Part shown: piece after piece, positions 50,611 to 58,215 of the stretch
Position numbering within the stretch: the first letter of the stretch is position 1
Layout: each line of letters begins with the position of its first letter
From: Microbacterium sp. LCT-H2
GTDB taxonomy: Bacteria; Actinomycetota; Actinomycetes; Actinomycetales; Microbacteriaceae
Length of the DNA: 64,000 nucleotides
Direction: 5' to 3'
NCBI RefSeq assembly: GCF_001866135.1
Contig: NZ_MODW01000001.1
Span: 558,001 to 622,000, forward strand
The notes under the pieces: generated by a model
Told to the model about the DNA's origin: nothing
The model's input: only the letters and a program-made list of their open reading frames with translations
Database searches by the model: none
Position numbers and translations under genes: made by a program

Positions 50611-51873
50611 TCACTCCTGCTCGGCGTCCAGCGCGGTCTGCATCTGCGCGGCGAGATCCTGCAGGCCGTCCTTCGGGGAGACCGCTCCGGACCACACCTG
50701 GGACAGCACCTCGCTCTCGATGCTCGTCCACGCGGAGGTGTTCTTCGACACCGGGTACGGGACGGCCGTCTCCAGCGCGTCGATGTAGACCTGCAGGTCG
50801 TACTGCGGGAGGGCGTCGACCCAGGCCTGCTGCGTGCCGTTGTACGCGGGGATGACGGTGCCGGTCTCGGCCTGGATCTTCGCGGCCTGCTCGCCGCTCG
50901 CGAAGGCGGCGAAGTCCTTGGCCTCCTCCACGTGCGCGCTCTTGGCGTTCGCGACGTTCCCGACGCCGTGGATCACGCTCTGGTTGCCCTCCGGGCCCGC
51001 CGGCAGCGGGGCCACGTCGACACTGCCGCCGATGTCCGCGTTGTCCGCGTAGGCGATGGCGGCCCAGGAGCCGTTCTGGAACATGGCGACCTTGCCCGAC
51101 AGGAAGAAGTCCTCCGGGTTCGTGTCCGTCATCTGCTGCGCCGTGGGCGAGGAGCCGTCGGCGATGAGGTCCGTCCACAGCTCGATGCCCTCGAGAGCCT
51201 CGGGGGAGCCGTATCCGCTCTGGGTGCCGTCCGCGGAGATGACCTCGCCGCCGGCCTGCGCGATGGAGTTGTAGAAGTTCTCCTGGCCGTACTGGCTCGC
51301 GGCGACGCCGAACTGGCCCTTCGCCGGGTCGGTCAGCTTCGCGGCCGCGGAACGGAAGTCGTCCCAGGTCCAGCCCGCGCTCGGGTACTCCACCCCCGCG
51401 GCGTCGAACAGCGCCTTGTTGTACCAGAGCGCGACGGTGTCGAAGTCCTTGGGGGCGCCGTAGAGCGCGTCCTCGTAGGTGTAGAGGTCGACGAGCCCCT
51501 GGGGGTAGTCGGCCGCGTCCACGTCGTCGAGCGGGGCGAGCTGTCCGTTCGAGGCGTAGAGCTGGAAGTTCGGGCCGTTCATCCAGAACACGTCGGCGGC
51601 CGAGCCGCCCGTCACCGCGGTCTGGAGCTTGGTGAAGTACTCCTTGTACGGCGTGACCTGGATCTCGATCGTGACGTTCGGGTGCTCCTCGGTGTACGCG
51701 GCGGCGATGTCCTCCATCGCGGGCTTCTGGTTCTCGTCCCAGATCGCGTAGCTGAGGGTGACGTCGCCGCCCGACGACTCCCCGGTCGCGGAGGAGGAGC
51801 AGGCGGAAAGCGCCAGGACGGCGGCCGCGGAGGCGGCGAGGGCGCCCAGGGCGCGGCGAGAGGTGCGGGGCAT
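50611..51873 (-). CDS. Sugar ABC transporter substrate-binding lipoprotein
   Basis: The ATG preceded by AAGGAG (MPRTSRRALG) gives 420 residues. The signal peptide ends in the lipobox LALSAC, so the protein is lipid-anchored outside the membrane. The mature part is a family-1 extracellular binding protein (VTLSYAIWDENQKPAMEDIAAAY, WYNKALFDAAGVEYP, Trp-rich sugar-site segments). It is the first gene of the operon, which probably carries sugars or oligosaccharides. Confidence 0.95.
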   Translation of the reverse strand: MPRTSRRALGALAASAAAVLALSACSSSATGESSGGDVTLSYAIWDENQKPAMEDIAAAYTEEHPNVTIEIQVTPYKEYFTKLQTAVTGGSAADVFWMNGPNFQLYASNGQLAPLDDVDAADYPQGLVDLYTYEDALYGAPKDFDTVALWYNKALFDAAGVEYPSAGWTWDDFRSAAAKLTDPAKGQFGVAASQYGQENFYNSIAQAGGEVISADGTQSGYGSPEALEGIELWTDLIADGSSPTAQQMTDTNPEDFFLSGKVAMFQNGSWAAIAYADNADIGGSVDVAPLPAGPEGNQSVIHGVGNVANAKSAHVEEAKDFAAFASGEQAAKIQAETGTVIPAYNGTQQAWVDALPQYDLQVYIDALETAVPYPVSKNTSAWTSIESEVLSQVWSGAVSPKDGLQDLAAQMQTALDAEQE

Positions 51874-51922
51874 CGAGGTCTCCTTTGACGGGTGCACGAG
51901 AAGGCGGGTGCGCGATGTTAAC

Positions 51923-51938
51923 CGTTTAGCGTTAAACG
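51923..51938. promoter_or_regulatory. Palindromic operator for the LacI regulator
   Basis: CGTTTAGCGTTAAACG has perfect 6-bp arms around four central bases and lies about 50 bp upstream of the binding-protein ATG. Size and A/T-rich arms suit a LacI-family site. The flanks (GTTAAC, GATTAGC) extend the imperfect symmetry. Confidence 0.65.
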
Positions 51939-51986
51939 ATTAGCAGCGAGAGTAGCGCGGCACGTCGGCTCTTCGCAAGCGTCGAT

Positions 51987-52346
51987 CTAGAGCGCAGCCC
52001 CCAGCGCCAGCCCCAGTCCCGCGGCGAGGAGACCGAGGACGAGCATGCCGACCGCGTCGAACACCGCGGCGCCGCGCTCGCCGTCGCGCCACAGCGCGAC
52101 CGCATCCAGCATCGCGGTGCTGAAGGTCGTGTACCCCCCGAGGAGACCGGCGCCGAGCACGAACGCCGCGTCGGGCAGCGCCGTCGTCACGAGTCCCAGC
52201 GCGAAGGACCCGGTGAGGTTGACGATGAGGATCCCCCACGGGAACCGTCGGCCGACGAGCCGGGCGACGCCGACATCGACGAGATAGCGCAGGACGGCGC
52301 CGACGCCCCCGGCGAGCGCGGCCGCGAGGAACAGCAGCGGACTCAC
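51987..52346 (-). CDS. crcB: Fluoride channel FluC/CrcB, subunit 1
   Basis: This 119-residue protein has four helices and starts at a GTG overlapping the stop of the companion gene (GTGA). Fluc landmarks are GGVGAVLRYLVD, FPWGILIVNLTGSF (pore Asn) and the LLGGYTTFSTAMLD segment with the central Thr-Thr-Phe-Ser turn. The FluC dimer exports fluoride down its gradient. In monoderm bacteria two genes in tandem commonly form a heterodimer. Confidence 0.95.
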   Translation of the reverse strand: MSPLLFLAAALAGGVGAVLRYLVDVGVARLVGRRFPWGILIVNLTGSFALGLVTTALPDAAFVLGAGLLGGYTTFSTAMLDAVALWRDGERGAAVFDAVGMLVLGLLAAGLGLALGAAL

Positions 52347-52717
52347 GACGCCCCTCCCCGGCGCGGCCGACCCAGCCGGAGCCCCACGGCTGCCGCGAGG
52401 AGACCGAGGAGGAGGCTGCCCGCGGCATACGCCGCAGCGAGGAGCGGTGCCGACCCCCACAGGGCCAGCGTCCCGGTCATGAAGGCGCTGTAGGTCGTGA
52501 AGCCGCCGAGGACGCCGGTGCCCAGCAGCAGTCGCAGCTCCGCCGAGGCCGGGAGCCGCGCCGCCACGACACCGATGAGCAGGGCACCCAGCACGTTCGC
52601 GAGCAGCACCGCGAGGGGGAACCCACCGGGCTCGTCCGCGACGAGCCCGAGTCCCAGACGCGCCGCCGTCCCGAGCGTGCCGCCGAGAGCGACGAGCAGG
52701 ACACGACGGAGACTCAC
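52343..52717 (-). CDS. crcB: Fluoride channel FluC/CrcB, subunit 2
   Basis: A GTG start (SLRRVLLVALGG) gives 124 residues with four helices. It keeps GGTLGTAARLGLG, LAVLLANVLGALLIG (pore Asn) and GVLGGFTTYSAFMTG, so both subunits retain pore residues, though the GxxxRY Tyr is replaced by Leu here. It is first in the pair and overlaps the second gene. No fluoride riboswitch is recognisable in the short divergent gap upstream. Confidence 0.94.
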   Translation of the reverse strand: MSLRRVLLVALGGTLGTAARLGLGLVADEPGGFPLAVLLANVLGALLIGVVAARLPASAELRLLLGTGVLGGFTTYSAFMTGTLALWGSAPLLAAAYAAGSLLLGLLAAAVGLRLGRPRRGGAS

Positions 52718-52804
52718 GCTCGCCACTGTAGTCGCCGCATGACAGCGTGATCGTCGGATGTCAAGGCGTTGGGGTGGGGGCAGGGAGAGGCGTTGACTGT
52801 CGGC

Positions 52805-54334
52805 ATGAAGCCCCTCTGGAAGGTCGATCAGGACGCACCCCACGGCACTGCCTTCGATCCCGGCGCGACGCACGACGTGCTGATCGTGGGGGCGGGGCTC
52901 ACCGGCCTCTCCACCGCGGTGCTCCTGACCCGCGCCGGACTCGACGTCGTTGTCGTGGATGCGGGGGACGTGGCGGAGCTGTCGACGGGTGGCAACACCG
53001 GCAAGCTCTCCCTCCTCCAGGGACAGCAGCTCGCCACCATCCGAAAGCACCATCCGGCGGCACTCGTCCAGGCGTACGTCGATGCCAACCGGGCGGGCAT
53101 GGAGTGGCTCACCGGTTTCGCCGACACCGCCGGCCTGAGCTACACCGAGCGGACCGACCACACCTACGCCCAAAGTCCGGACGGGCTCGAGGCGGTCAGA
53201 GCCCAGCATGCCGCCGCGCAGGAGGCGGGACTGCCGACGCGGCTGCTCACCGCGAGCGAGCTGTCGACGCCGTTCCCCGTCGCGGGCGCGGTGGCGCTCG
53301 ATTCCCAGGTGACGATCGACCCGGTCGCCGTCGCCGACGCGCTCGCAAGGGAGTTCCTCGCCGGGGGCGGCACGCTGCACACCGGCGTCCGCGTGATCGG
53401 CGCCCACGCCCTCCCGGAGCCCCGGGTGGAGACCACGGCGGGGCCGATGTTCGCCGAGCACATCGTCCTCGCGACCGGGACCCCGATCCTCGACCGCGGC
53501 CTGTACTTCTCCAAGGTCGCCGGGATGCGGTCGTACTGCGTCTCGTTCCGGGTCTCCGGCGGAGTGCCGGAGGGGACGTTCATCTCGGCCGACGGCCCGA
53601 CGCGGTCCATCCGACCGGTGTCCGCCGCCGACGGCCCGGCCGATACCGCGCAGCTGGTCGTCGGCGGCAACGGGCATCCGGTCGGCCGCTCGGACGGCGA
53701 GACCGCGGCGATCGACGACCTCGTGGACTGGACCCGTCTGCACTTCCCGGATGCCGAGGAGACGCACCGCTGGTCCGCGCAGGACTACCAGTCGCACAAC
53801 CTCATCCCCTTCGTCGGCGCCCTGCCCCGCGGCCTCGGACGCATCCGCATCGCCACCGGCTACGCGAAGTGGGGGCTGTCGAACGCACCCGCCGCGGCCC
53901 TGCGGCTCACCGAGGAGATCATCGGGACGAAGCGCCGCGAGCGTCCGTCCTGGATGCTGCGCCTCGGCACCCGGCTCACCGTCCCCGCCGATCTCGCGCG
54001 CGGCGCCGTCGAGGGCGCGAAGGTGGCGGCCGCCGCCACGAGAGGCTGGGTCGAGGCCGAGACCACGCCGGTCCCCGTGCCGCAGCCCGCGGAGGGCGAG
54101 GGCGTCGTGGCGAACCGCGGCGGTCGCCCGGTCGCCATCTCCACGGTCGACGGCGTGACCCGAGCGGTCAGCGCGGTGTGCCCGCACCTCGGCGGTATCC
54201 TCGACTGGAACGACGCTGAGTGCACGTGGGACTGCCCGCTGCACGCGTCGCGGTTCGCCGCGGACGGCACGCGCATCGAGGGACCGGCGCTGAACGATCT
54301 CCCCGAGGTCCGGCGGGCGGCCGGCGGCTCCTGA
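52805..54334 (+). CDS. FAD-dependent oxidoreductase with C-terminal Rieske domain
   Basis: From the ATG of MKPLWKVDQD this is 509 residues; a TTG at 52793 has a better-spaced GGAGAGG and is a possible alternative. The N-terminal dinucleotide fold is DVLIVGAGLTGLSTAVLL, within a DAO-type (glycine-oxidase-like) FAD domain. A C-terminal Rieske domain carries CPHLGG and CPLHASRF, the Cys-His/Cys-His ligands of a 2Fe-2S cluster. This resembles B. subtilis YhfW. The fusion suggests internal electron transfer between FAD and the cluster; the substrate is unknown. Confidence 0.92.
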   Translation: MKPLWKVDQDAPHGTAFDPGATHDVLIVGAGLTGLSTAVLLTRAGLDVVVVDAGDVAELSTGGNTGKLSLLQGQQLATIRKHHPAALVQAYVDANRAGMEWLTGFADTAGLSYTERTDHTYAQSPDGLEAVRAQHAAAQEAGLPTRLLTASELSTPFPVAGAVALDSQVTIDPVAVADALAREFLAGGGTLHTGVRVIGAHALPEPRVETTAGPMFAEHIVLATGTPILDRGLYFSKVAGMRSYCVSFRVSGGVPEGTFISADGPTRSIRPVSAADGPADTAQLVVGGNGHPVGRSDGETAAIDDLVDWTRLHFPDAEETHRWSAQDYQSHNLIPFVGALPRGLGRIRIATGYAKWGLSNAPAAALRLTEEIIGTKRRERPSWMLRLGTRLTVPADLARGAVEGAKVAAAATRGWVEAETTPVPVPQPAEGEGVVANRGGRPVAISTVDGVTRAVSAVCPHLGGILDWNDAECTWDCPLHASRFAADGTRIEGPALNDLPEVRRAAGGS

Positions 54335-54335
54335 C

Positions 54336-55142
54336 TCAGGACCGGGTCGGCGGCGCGTCCCAGCCCTGCTGCGGGGTGTCGCAGTCCTCGCGGAACACGT
54401 ACTGCGATACGAGCTTGCGCTGACTGCTGGACCAGTCGATCGCCGGGCGTCGCTGCTCCGGCGGCAGGTAGCCCAGCCGGTAGACGGCCATGAGCTCCAG
54501 GTCGTCGGGCACCCGCAGCAGCCGCACGATCTCGTCCCAGCGCCCCGGCACCTCCATCGGGAACGAGATGAACTGGATGCCCATGCCCAGCTCGACCGTG
54601 GTCAGCCAGACGTTCTCCATGGCCGCCCCCATGCTGAACACCGAGTAGAACGACGACAGCTGCCCTGGCCGGTACTCGCTGCGGTCGAGCATGACGCCCA
54701 GGAGCAGCGGCGATCCGGCGACGAGCTTGCGGTTCTCCGAGCCCAGGGTCTTCGGCACCCCGAACGTGTTCATCAGAGTCTGGCCGCGCTTGGTGAACAC
54801 CTGCGACGTGAAGGGCCGCAGCGGCGCGGGGAGCTTGTCGAACAGCATGCCGCTGCGCTTCTCCTCCATCTCCTCCTGGCTGAAGCGGAAGTACGGCTTG
54901 TACCGCTCGAAGAACGTGCCGTTCGACATCGCCTCCGTCATGCTCTCGCCGGAGATGCGCGCGATCTCGTCGATCGTGTCGCGGTTCTCGATCACGACGA
55001 AGCGCCACGGCTGGCTGTTGAGCTGCGAGGGCGCGCGGCCGGCGGCTTCCAGGAGGATGCGCTGGTGTTCCTCGGAGACCGGGTCGGGCAGGAACGCTCC
55101 GTTGGTGGTCTTGCGGCGGCGGATGGCGTCGAGGAGTTCCAT
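54336..55142 (-). CDS. Nitroreductase family protein
   Basis: This 268-residue flavoprotein starts [17 protein letters not shown]. The Arg-rich N-terminal helix and [21 protein letters not shown] contact FMN in this family, and the [21 protein letters not shown] helix follows. Members reduce quinones, nitro compounds or flavins with NAD(P)H. It converges on the Rieske gene with only one base between the stop codons, and no separate terminator is visible. Confidence 0.92.
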   Translation of the reverse strand: MELLDAIRRRKTTNGAFLPDPVSEEHQRILLEAAGRAPSQLNSQPWRFVVIENRDTIDEIARISGESMTEAMSNGTFFERYKPYFRFSQEEMEEKRSGMLFDKLPAPLRPFTSQVFTKRGQTLMNTFGVPKTLGSENRKLVAGSPLLLGVMLDRSEYRPGQLSSFYSVFSMGAAMENVWLTTVELGMGIQFISFPMEVPGRWDEIVRLLRVPDDLELMAVYRLGYLPPEQRRPAIDWSSSQRKLVSQYVFREDCDTPQQGWDAPPTRS

Positions 55143-55146
55143 GCGG

Positions 55147-55530
55147 TCACTTCCGGTCGGAGGGGAGGCGCGAGACCACGAGGCCCGCGAGGACGAAGGG
55201 GGCTGCCATGAGGGCGACGAGCGGGTGCCGCCGGGTGTGCGTCCCGGCGTAGGGGATCGCGGCCAGGGGGACGGCGGCGGGGAGGAGCGCGAGGGCGGCG
55301 CGACGGGTGCGTGGGGTGCGGGTGGCGAGGCCCACGACGACGGCGAGTCCCGTCGTCGCGCAGGTGAGGATGTAGAGGGCGTGGTGCACCCAGCGGAAGC
55401 GGCGCGTGTCGATGAGCCGGGCCGCCACCGCGAGCCCGAGGGCGCAGTTCGCCCCATAGGCCGTCGCCGCCGCCGCGAAGGCTCCAGCCGCGGGGCGGTC
55501 GTCGCGCCCCCGCTTCCGTCGCCCCGTCAT
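55147..55530 (-). CDS. Hypothetical four-helix membrane protein
   Basis: This 127-residue protein has about four hydrophobic segments, roughly residues 15-38, 48-68, 78-95 and 104-122, with basic ends ([19 protein letters not shown]). I do not recognise a family. It is followed after 4 bp by the nitroreductase gene, so the two are probably co-transcribed. A palindromic repeat lies just upstream of its start. Confidence 0.7.
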   Translation of the reverse strand: MTGRRKRGRDDRPAAGAFAAAATAYGANCALGLAVAARLIDTRRFRWVHHALYILTCATTGLAVVVGLATRTPRTRRAALALLPAAVPLAAIPYAGTHTRRHPLVALMAAPFVLAGLVVSRLPSDRK

Positions 55531-55561
55531 GGCACGACCCTACGCCCTCCCCTCCTCCCCC

Positions 55562-55638
55562 GATCCACCCCCTTGCGTACGAGCCACCCCCTTGAGTACG
55601 ACCGCAGCGGGGTGGGTCGCACGCAAGGGGGTGGCTCG
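55562..55638. repeat. Palindromic intergenic element, four 19-bp units (2+2)
   Basis: GATCCACCCCCTTGCGTAC (55562-55580) and GAGCCACCCCCTTGAGTAC (55581-55599) are tandem 19-bp units. They are followed by two reverse-oriented units, CGCAGCGGGGTGGGTCG (55603-55619) and CACGCAAGGGGGTGGCTCG (55620-55638). It fills the gap between the membrane-protein and TipA-like genes. The same unit and 2+2 plan occur at 16487-16562. Confidence 0.8.
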
Positions 55639-55643
55639 ACAGA

Positions 55644-56477
55644 TCAGAGGGAGGCTTCCGCGTAGATGCGGAGCGCGTCGCGGACGAACTCCGCACCGTG
55701 GGTGCCGCCCGCGGACGTCGCATAGTTCGCGCCGAAGCGCGGATCTGCGACGTACATCTCGCCGAGACCGATCACGTAGGCCTTGGCGCCCGCGTCCGGT
55801 CCCTGCCGGAGCGCGGCGGCCGGAGTGCCGGGAATGCCCGTGAGCCAGGCCACGTGACGGCGCGCCAGCTCCTGCGCCTCGGCGGACGCGGGATCGATAC
55901 CGCTCTCCGCCGCGGCGATCCAGTCGCGTCCGAGGTCGGCCACGCGCTGTTGCCACTCGGCGCGCTCGGTGTCGCTCATCCCGCGCCACCAGCGGTCGCC
56001 GTCGGCGTAAGCCTTCGTCCCCCAGCGGTCCTCGACCTCCTGCTTGTACTGCGTGTGGTCGAAGCCGTCGAACATGTTCTCTGCCATGAGGTTCTCACCT
56101 CCTCTCAATGCCGTGATGGTGGATTCGACCGACGCGATCTGCCGTGCCAGCCTGGTCTGCTCCTCGCGCAGCAGCGCGAGATGCGTCTCCAGTGCAGCCG
56201 CTTCCGTCGCCGTCCGGGTCCCTGAGCCCGCGCCCTGGGTCCCTGAGCCTGTCGAAGGACCCAGCACCTCCGCGATCTGCGGCAGTCCGAGCCCGAGTTC
56301 CCGCAGCAGGAGGATCCGTTGCAACCGCACGAGCGCCGCCGCGTCGTAGTGCCGGTAGCCATTGGCCGCGATGCGCGACGGCGCCAGCAACCCGATGTCG
56401 TCGTAGTGCCGCAGTGTCCGGCTCGTCGTTCCCGCCAATCGCGCGATCTCCTGGATCGACCAGTCCCGCTCGCTCAT
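55644..56477 (-). CDS. TipA-like MerR regulator with TipAS antibiotic-binding domain
   Basis: This 277-residue protein has a MerR winged helix (WSIQEIARLAGTTSRTLRHYDDIGLL, residues ~5-32), a coiled coil (~90-125) and a C-terminal TipAS domain (~131-277: YKQEVEDRWG, WWRGMSDTERAEW). TipAL proteins bind thiopeptide-like compounds and activate transcription. An internal ATG at Met131 (56087) has a strong ribosome site, AGGAGGTGA, seven bases upstream, so the TipAS domain can be made alone (147 residues), as in Streptomyces tipA. The linker at ~76-92 is a Gly/Ser/Thr stretch encoded by a repeated DNA motif. Confidence 0.94.
   Translation of the reverse strand: MSERDWSIQEIARLAGTTSRTLRHYDDIGLLAPSRIAANGYRHYDAAALVRLQRILLLRELGLGLPQIAEVLGPSTGSGTQGAGSGTRTATEAAALETHLALLREEQTRLARQIASVESTITALRGGENLMAENMFDGFDHTQYKQEVEDRWGTKAYADGDRWWRGMSDTERAEWQQRVADLGRDWIAAAESGIDPASAEAQELARRHVAWLTGIPGTPAAALRQGPDAGAKAYVIGLGEMYVADPRFGANYATSAGGTHGAEFVRDALRIYAEASL
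56095..56103 (-). promoter_or_regulatory. Internal ribosome binding site for the free TipAS domain
   Basis: On the minus strand AGGAGGTGA is complementary to the 16S rRNA 3' end and lies 7 bases before the ATG at 56087, inside the TipA-like gene. It is stronger than most start sites in the window and marks a second translation start. Confidence 0.75.
56216..56262. repeat. Dispersed-type repeat inside the TipA-like linker
   Basis: GGGTCCCTGAGCC occurs twice (56216-56228 and 56237-56249); the second continues as TGTCGAAGGACCC. GTCCCTGAGCCTGTCGAAGG-type sequences are known to me as abundant dispersed elements in many bacterial genomes. Here the element is read in frame and encodes the flexible linker. 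Confidence 0.5.
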
Positions 56478-56540
56478 CCCCCCACCCTTCCGTGTCGTTC
56501 CCCTCCACCGTAGAAGTTGTCGTTACGTCAAGGTCAACCC

Positions 56541-56603
56541 CCTTCGAATCGCTTGATTGGCTCGATTTCCGGCCGAAGTGGGACCAATCAGGCGATTCGA
56601 AGG
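56541..56603. repeat. Long inverted repeat upstream of the DUF4097 gene
   Basis: Arms CCTTCGAATCGCTTGATTGG (56541-56560) and its complement (56584-56603) match at 19 of 20 positions around a 23-bp loop. It lies between the divergent TipA-like and DUF4097 genes, outside both promoters as far as can be judged. Confidence 0.75.
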
Positions 56604-56623
56604 AGGGGGGGTGACGGGATCGA

Positions 56624-56660
56624 GATATATCGTGTTATGGTGACGGCAACACGATATATC
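56624..56660. promoter_or_regulatory. Double palindromic operator for the PadR regulator
   Basis: Perfect 13-bp arms GATATATCGTGTT (56624-56636) and its complement (56648-56660) flank 11 bp, and the right half contains the self-complementary ACGATATATCGT. It sits 30 bp upstream of the DUF4097 start. PadR-family regulators bind such A/T-rich palindromes and control their own operon. Confidence 0.7.
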
Positions 56661-56689
56661 GTGAATCCCTCGACACAGGAGAAGCAGAC

Positions 56690-57529
56690 ATGACCGAGAA
56701 GTGGCTCATCGCCCCCGGCGAGGAACGCGTCATCGACATCGCCTCCGCGACCCGGCTCAAGGTGGGCCTCGTCGGCGGACAGGTCGACGTCATCGCCCAC
56801 GACGAACCCGGCATCCGGATCGAGGTGCACGGCGTCACCACCAAAGACCTCCGGATCGAGTCCCGCGACGGCGAGGTCGAGATCGACCACCCGCAGCTCG
56901 GCTGGGACAACTTCCTGGAGGTGTTCCGGAACTTCGGCTCCGGCGGCCCGCGCGCCGAGGTGAGCGTGGCCGTCCCGCGCAGCATCGCCCTGACCCTCGG
57001 CGTCGTGAGCGCTGGCGCCCTCGTGTCCGGCATCCGCAACGACACCCGTCTCAACACGGTGTCCGGCGACATCATCGTCGACACCCTCATCGGCGACCTC
57101 AGCGTGAACTCGGTCTCCGGCGACGTGCAGATCCGCAACCTCACCGGCTCGCTCAACGCCAACAGCGTCTCCGGTGACGTGGCCGTCACGGGAGCCATCC
57201 GCAAGGCCACGGTCGACATCGTCTCCGGCGCGACACTCGTGGACGCGGCGGGCGACGTCAACACCATCACCGTGAACTCGGTCTCCGGCGGCACCACGGT
57301 GCGGCTCGACGAGTCCCTCGCGGCGAACTACGTCATCCGTTCGCTCAGCGGCCGCCTGCTCATCGACGGCGTCGAGCGCAGCTCGTCCGGCCCGACCACC
57401 TACAACGGCACCACCGGGGAGCTCGCGGGACGGTTCGTCGATCTCCGCGCCAACTCCGTCTCCGGAGGGGTGACGGTCCTCCGCCGCGCTCCGCAGACGA
57501 TCGAGAACGACCCGGAGTGGGAAGCATGA
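56690..57529 (+). CDS. DUF4097 domain-containing protein
   Basis: This 279-residue protein is made of short beta-strand repeats with the recurring NSVSGDV motif (about seven copies between residues 120 and 270), expected to form a right-handed beta-helix as in DUF4097/bactofilin-like adhesins. No signal peptide or membrane helix is present. Its stop overlaps the PadR start (ATGA). DUF4097-PadR pairs are common in monoderm bacteria and often linked to envelope stress, but the function is unproven. Confidence 0.9.
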   Translation: MTEKWLIAPGEERVIDIASATRLKVGLVGGQVDVIAHDEPGIRIEVHGVTTKDLRIESRDGEVEIDHPQLGWDNFLEVFRNFGSGGPRAEVSVAVPRSIALTLGVVSAGALVSGIRNDTRLNTVSGDIIVDTLIGDLSVNSVSGDVQIRNLTGSLNANSVSGDVAVTGAIRKATVDIVSGATLVDAAGDVNTITVNSVSGGTTVRLDESLAANYVIRSLSGRLLIDGVERSSSGPTTYNGTTGELAGRFVDLRANSVSGGVTVLRRAPQTIENDPEWEA

Positions 57530-58152
57530 GTCCCGCGGTCTTCTCCCACGGTGACCTGCGGCTGTACCTGCTGTCGCTGCTCGCGGAGTCCCCGCAGCAC
57601 GGCTACGGCATCATCCAGTCCCTCACGGATCGCACCGGCGGGACGTACACGCCGAGCGCCGGCACGATCTACCCGCGCCTCGCGAAGCTGGAGGAGGAGG
57701 GGCTGGTCACCAAGACCGTCGACGGACGCACGACGATCTACGCGATCACCGAAGCCGGACGCGCCGAACTCGCCTCCCGCGAGAGCGACCTCGCCGACAT
57801 CGAGGCGGGCATCACGGACACGGTCCGCCTCATCGCGAACGAGGTGCGCCAAAGCGTGCAGGAGGCGATGAAAAGCCTTCGCGCCGACCTGGCGACGGCG
57901 ACGAAGGACGACAGGGCGGCGGCGAAGAACAAGCCGCGCACCCCGAGCGAGGAGGCACGACTGACCAGCCGCGAGGAGCTGCACCGCGCCGACGCCGTGG
58001 TGAACGCCTTTCGCGCCCGCGTCCGCACCGACCTGCGCACCCACGTCGCCCAGGGCGGCGTCCTCCCGGCGTCGGTGGTCACCGACCTCGAGAACGCACT
58101 GGATCAGGCCGCCCGCAGCGTGACGGTGGCGCTGAGCCGACCGGGCTCCTGA
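57526..58152 (+). CDS. PadR family transcriptional regulator
   Basis: The ATG overlapping the DUF4097 stop gives 208 residues (MSPAVFSHGDL). The winged helix is typical of PadR (LYLLSLLAESPQHGYGIIQSL, YTPSAGTIYPRLAKLEEEGLV, GRTTIYAITEAGR). A long charged C-terminal helical region of ~110 residues follows. It probably represses its own operon through the A/T-rich double palindrome upstream of the DUF4097 gene. Confidence 0.93.
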   Translation: MSPAVFSHGDLRLYLLSLLAESPQHGYGIIQSLTDRTGGTYTPSAGTIYPRLAKLEEEGLVTKTVDGRTTIYAITEAGRAELASRESDLADIEAGITDTVRLIANEVRQSVQEAMKSLRADLATATKDDRAAAKNKPRTPSEEARLTSREELHRADAVVNAFRARVRTDLRTHVAQGGVLPASVVTDLENALDQAARSVTVALSRPGS

Positions 58153-58170
58153 GCCCCCGGCATGACCGCA

Positions 58171-58204
58171 CGAGGCCCCGTCGACATCCGTCGGCGGGGC
58201 CTCG
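58171..58204. terminator. Bidirectional terminator
   Basis: Perfect 10-bp arms CGAGGCCCCG (58171-58180) and CGGGGCCTCG (58195-58204) lie between the convergent padR and universal-stress-protein genes. Confidence 0.8.
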
Positions 58205-58215
58205 TCGCGTACGGA

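Noticed and set aside
52718-52804. Possible fluoride riboswitch upstream of the FluC pair
   Set aside because: The short divergent gap lacks the conserved crcB-motif sequence blocks and is too short for a convincing fold.
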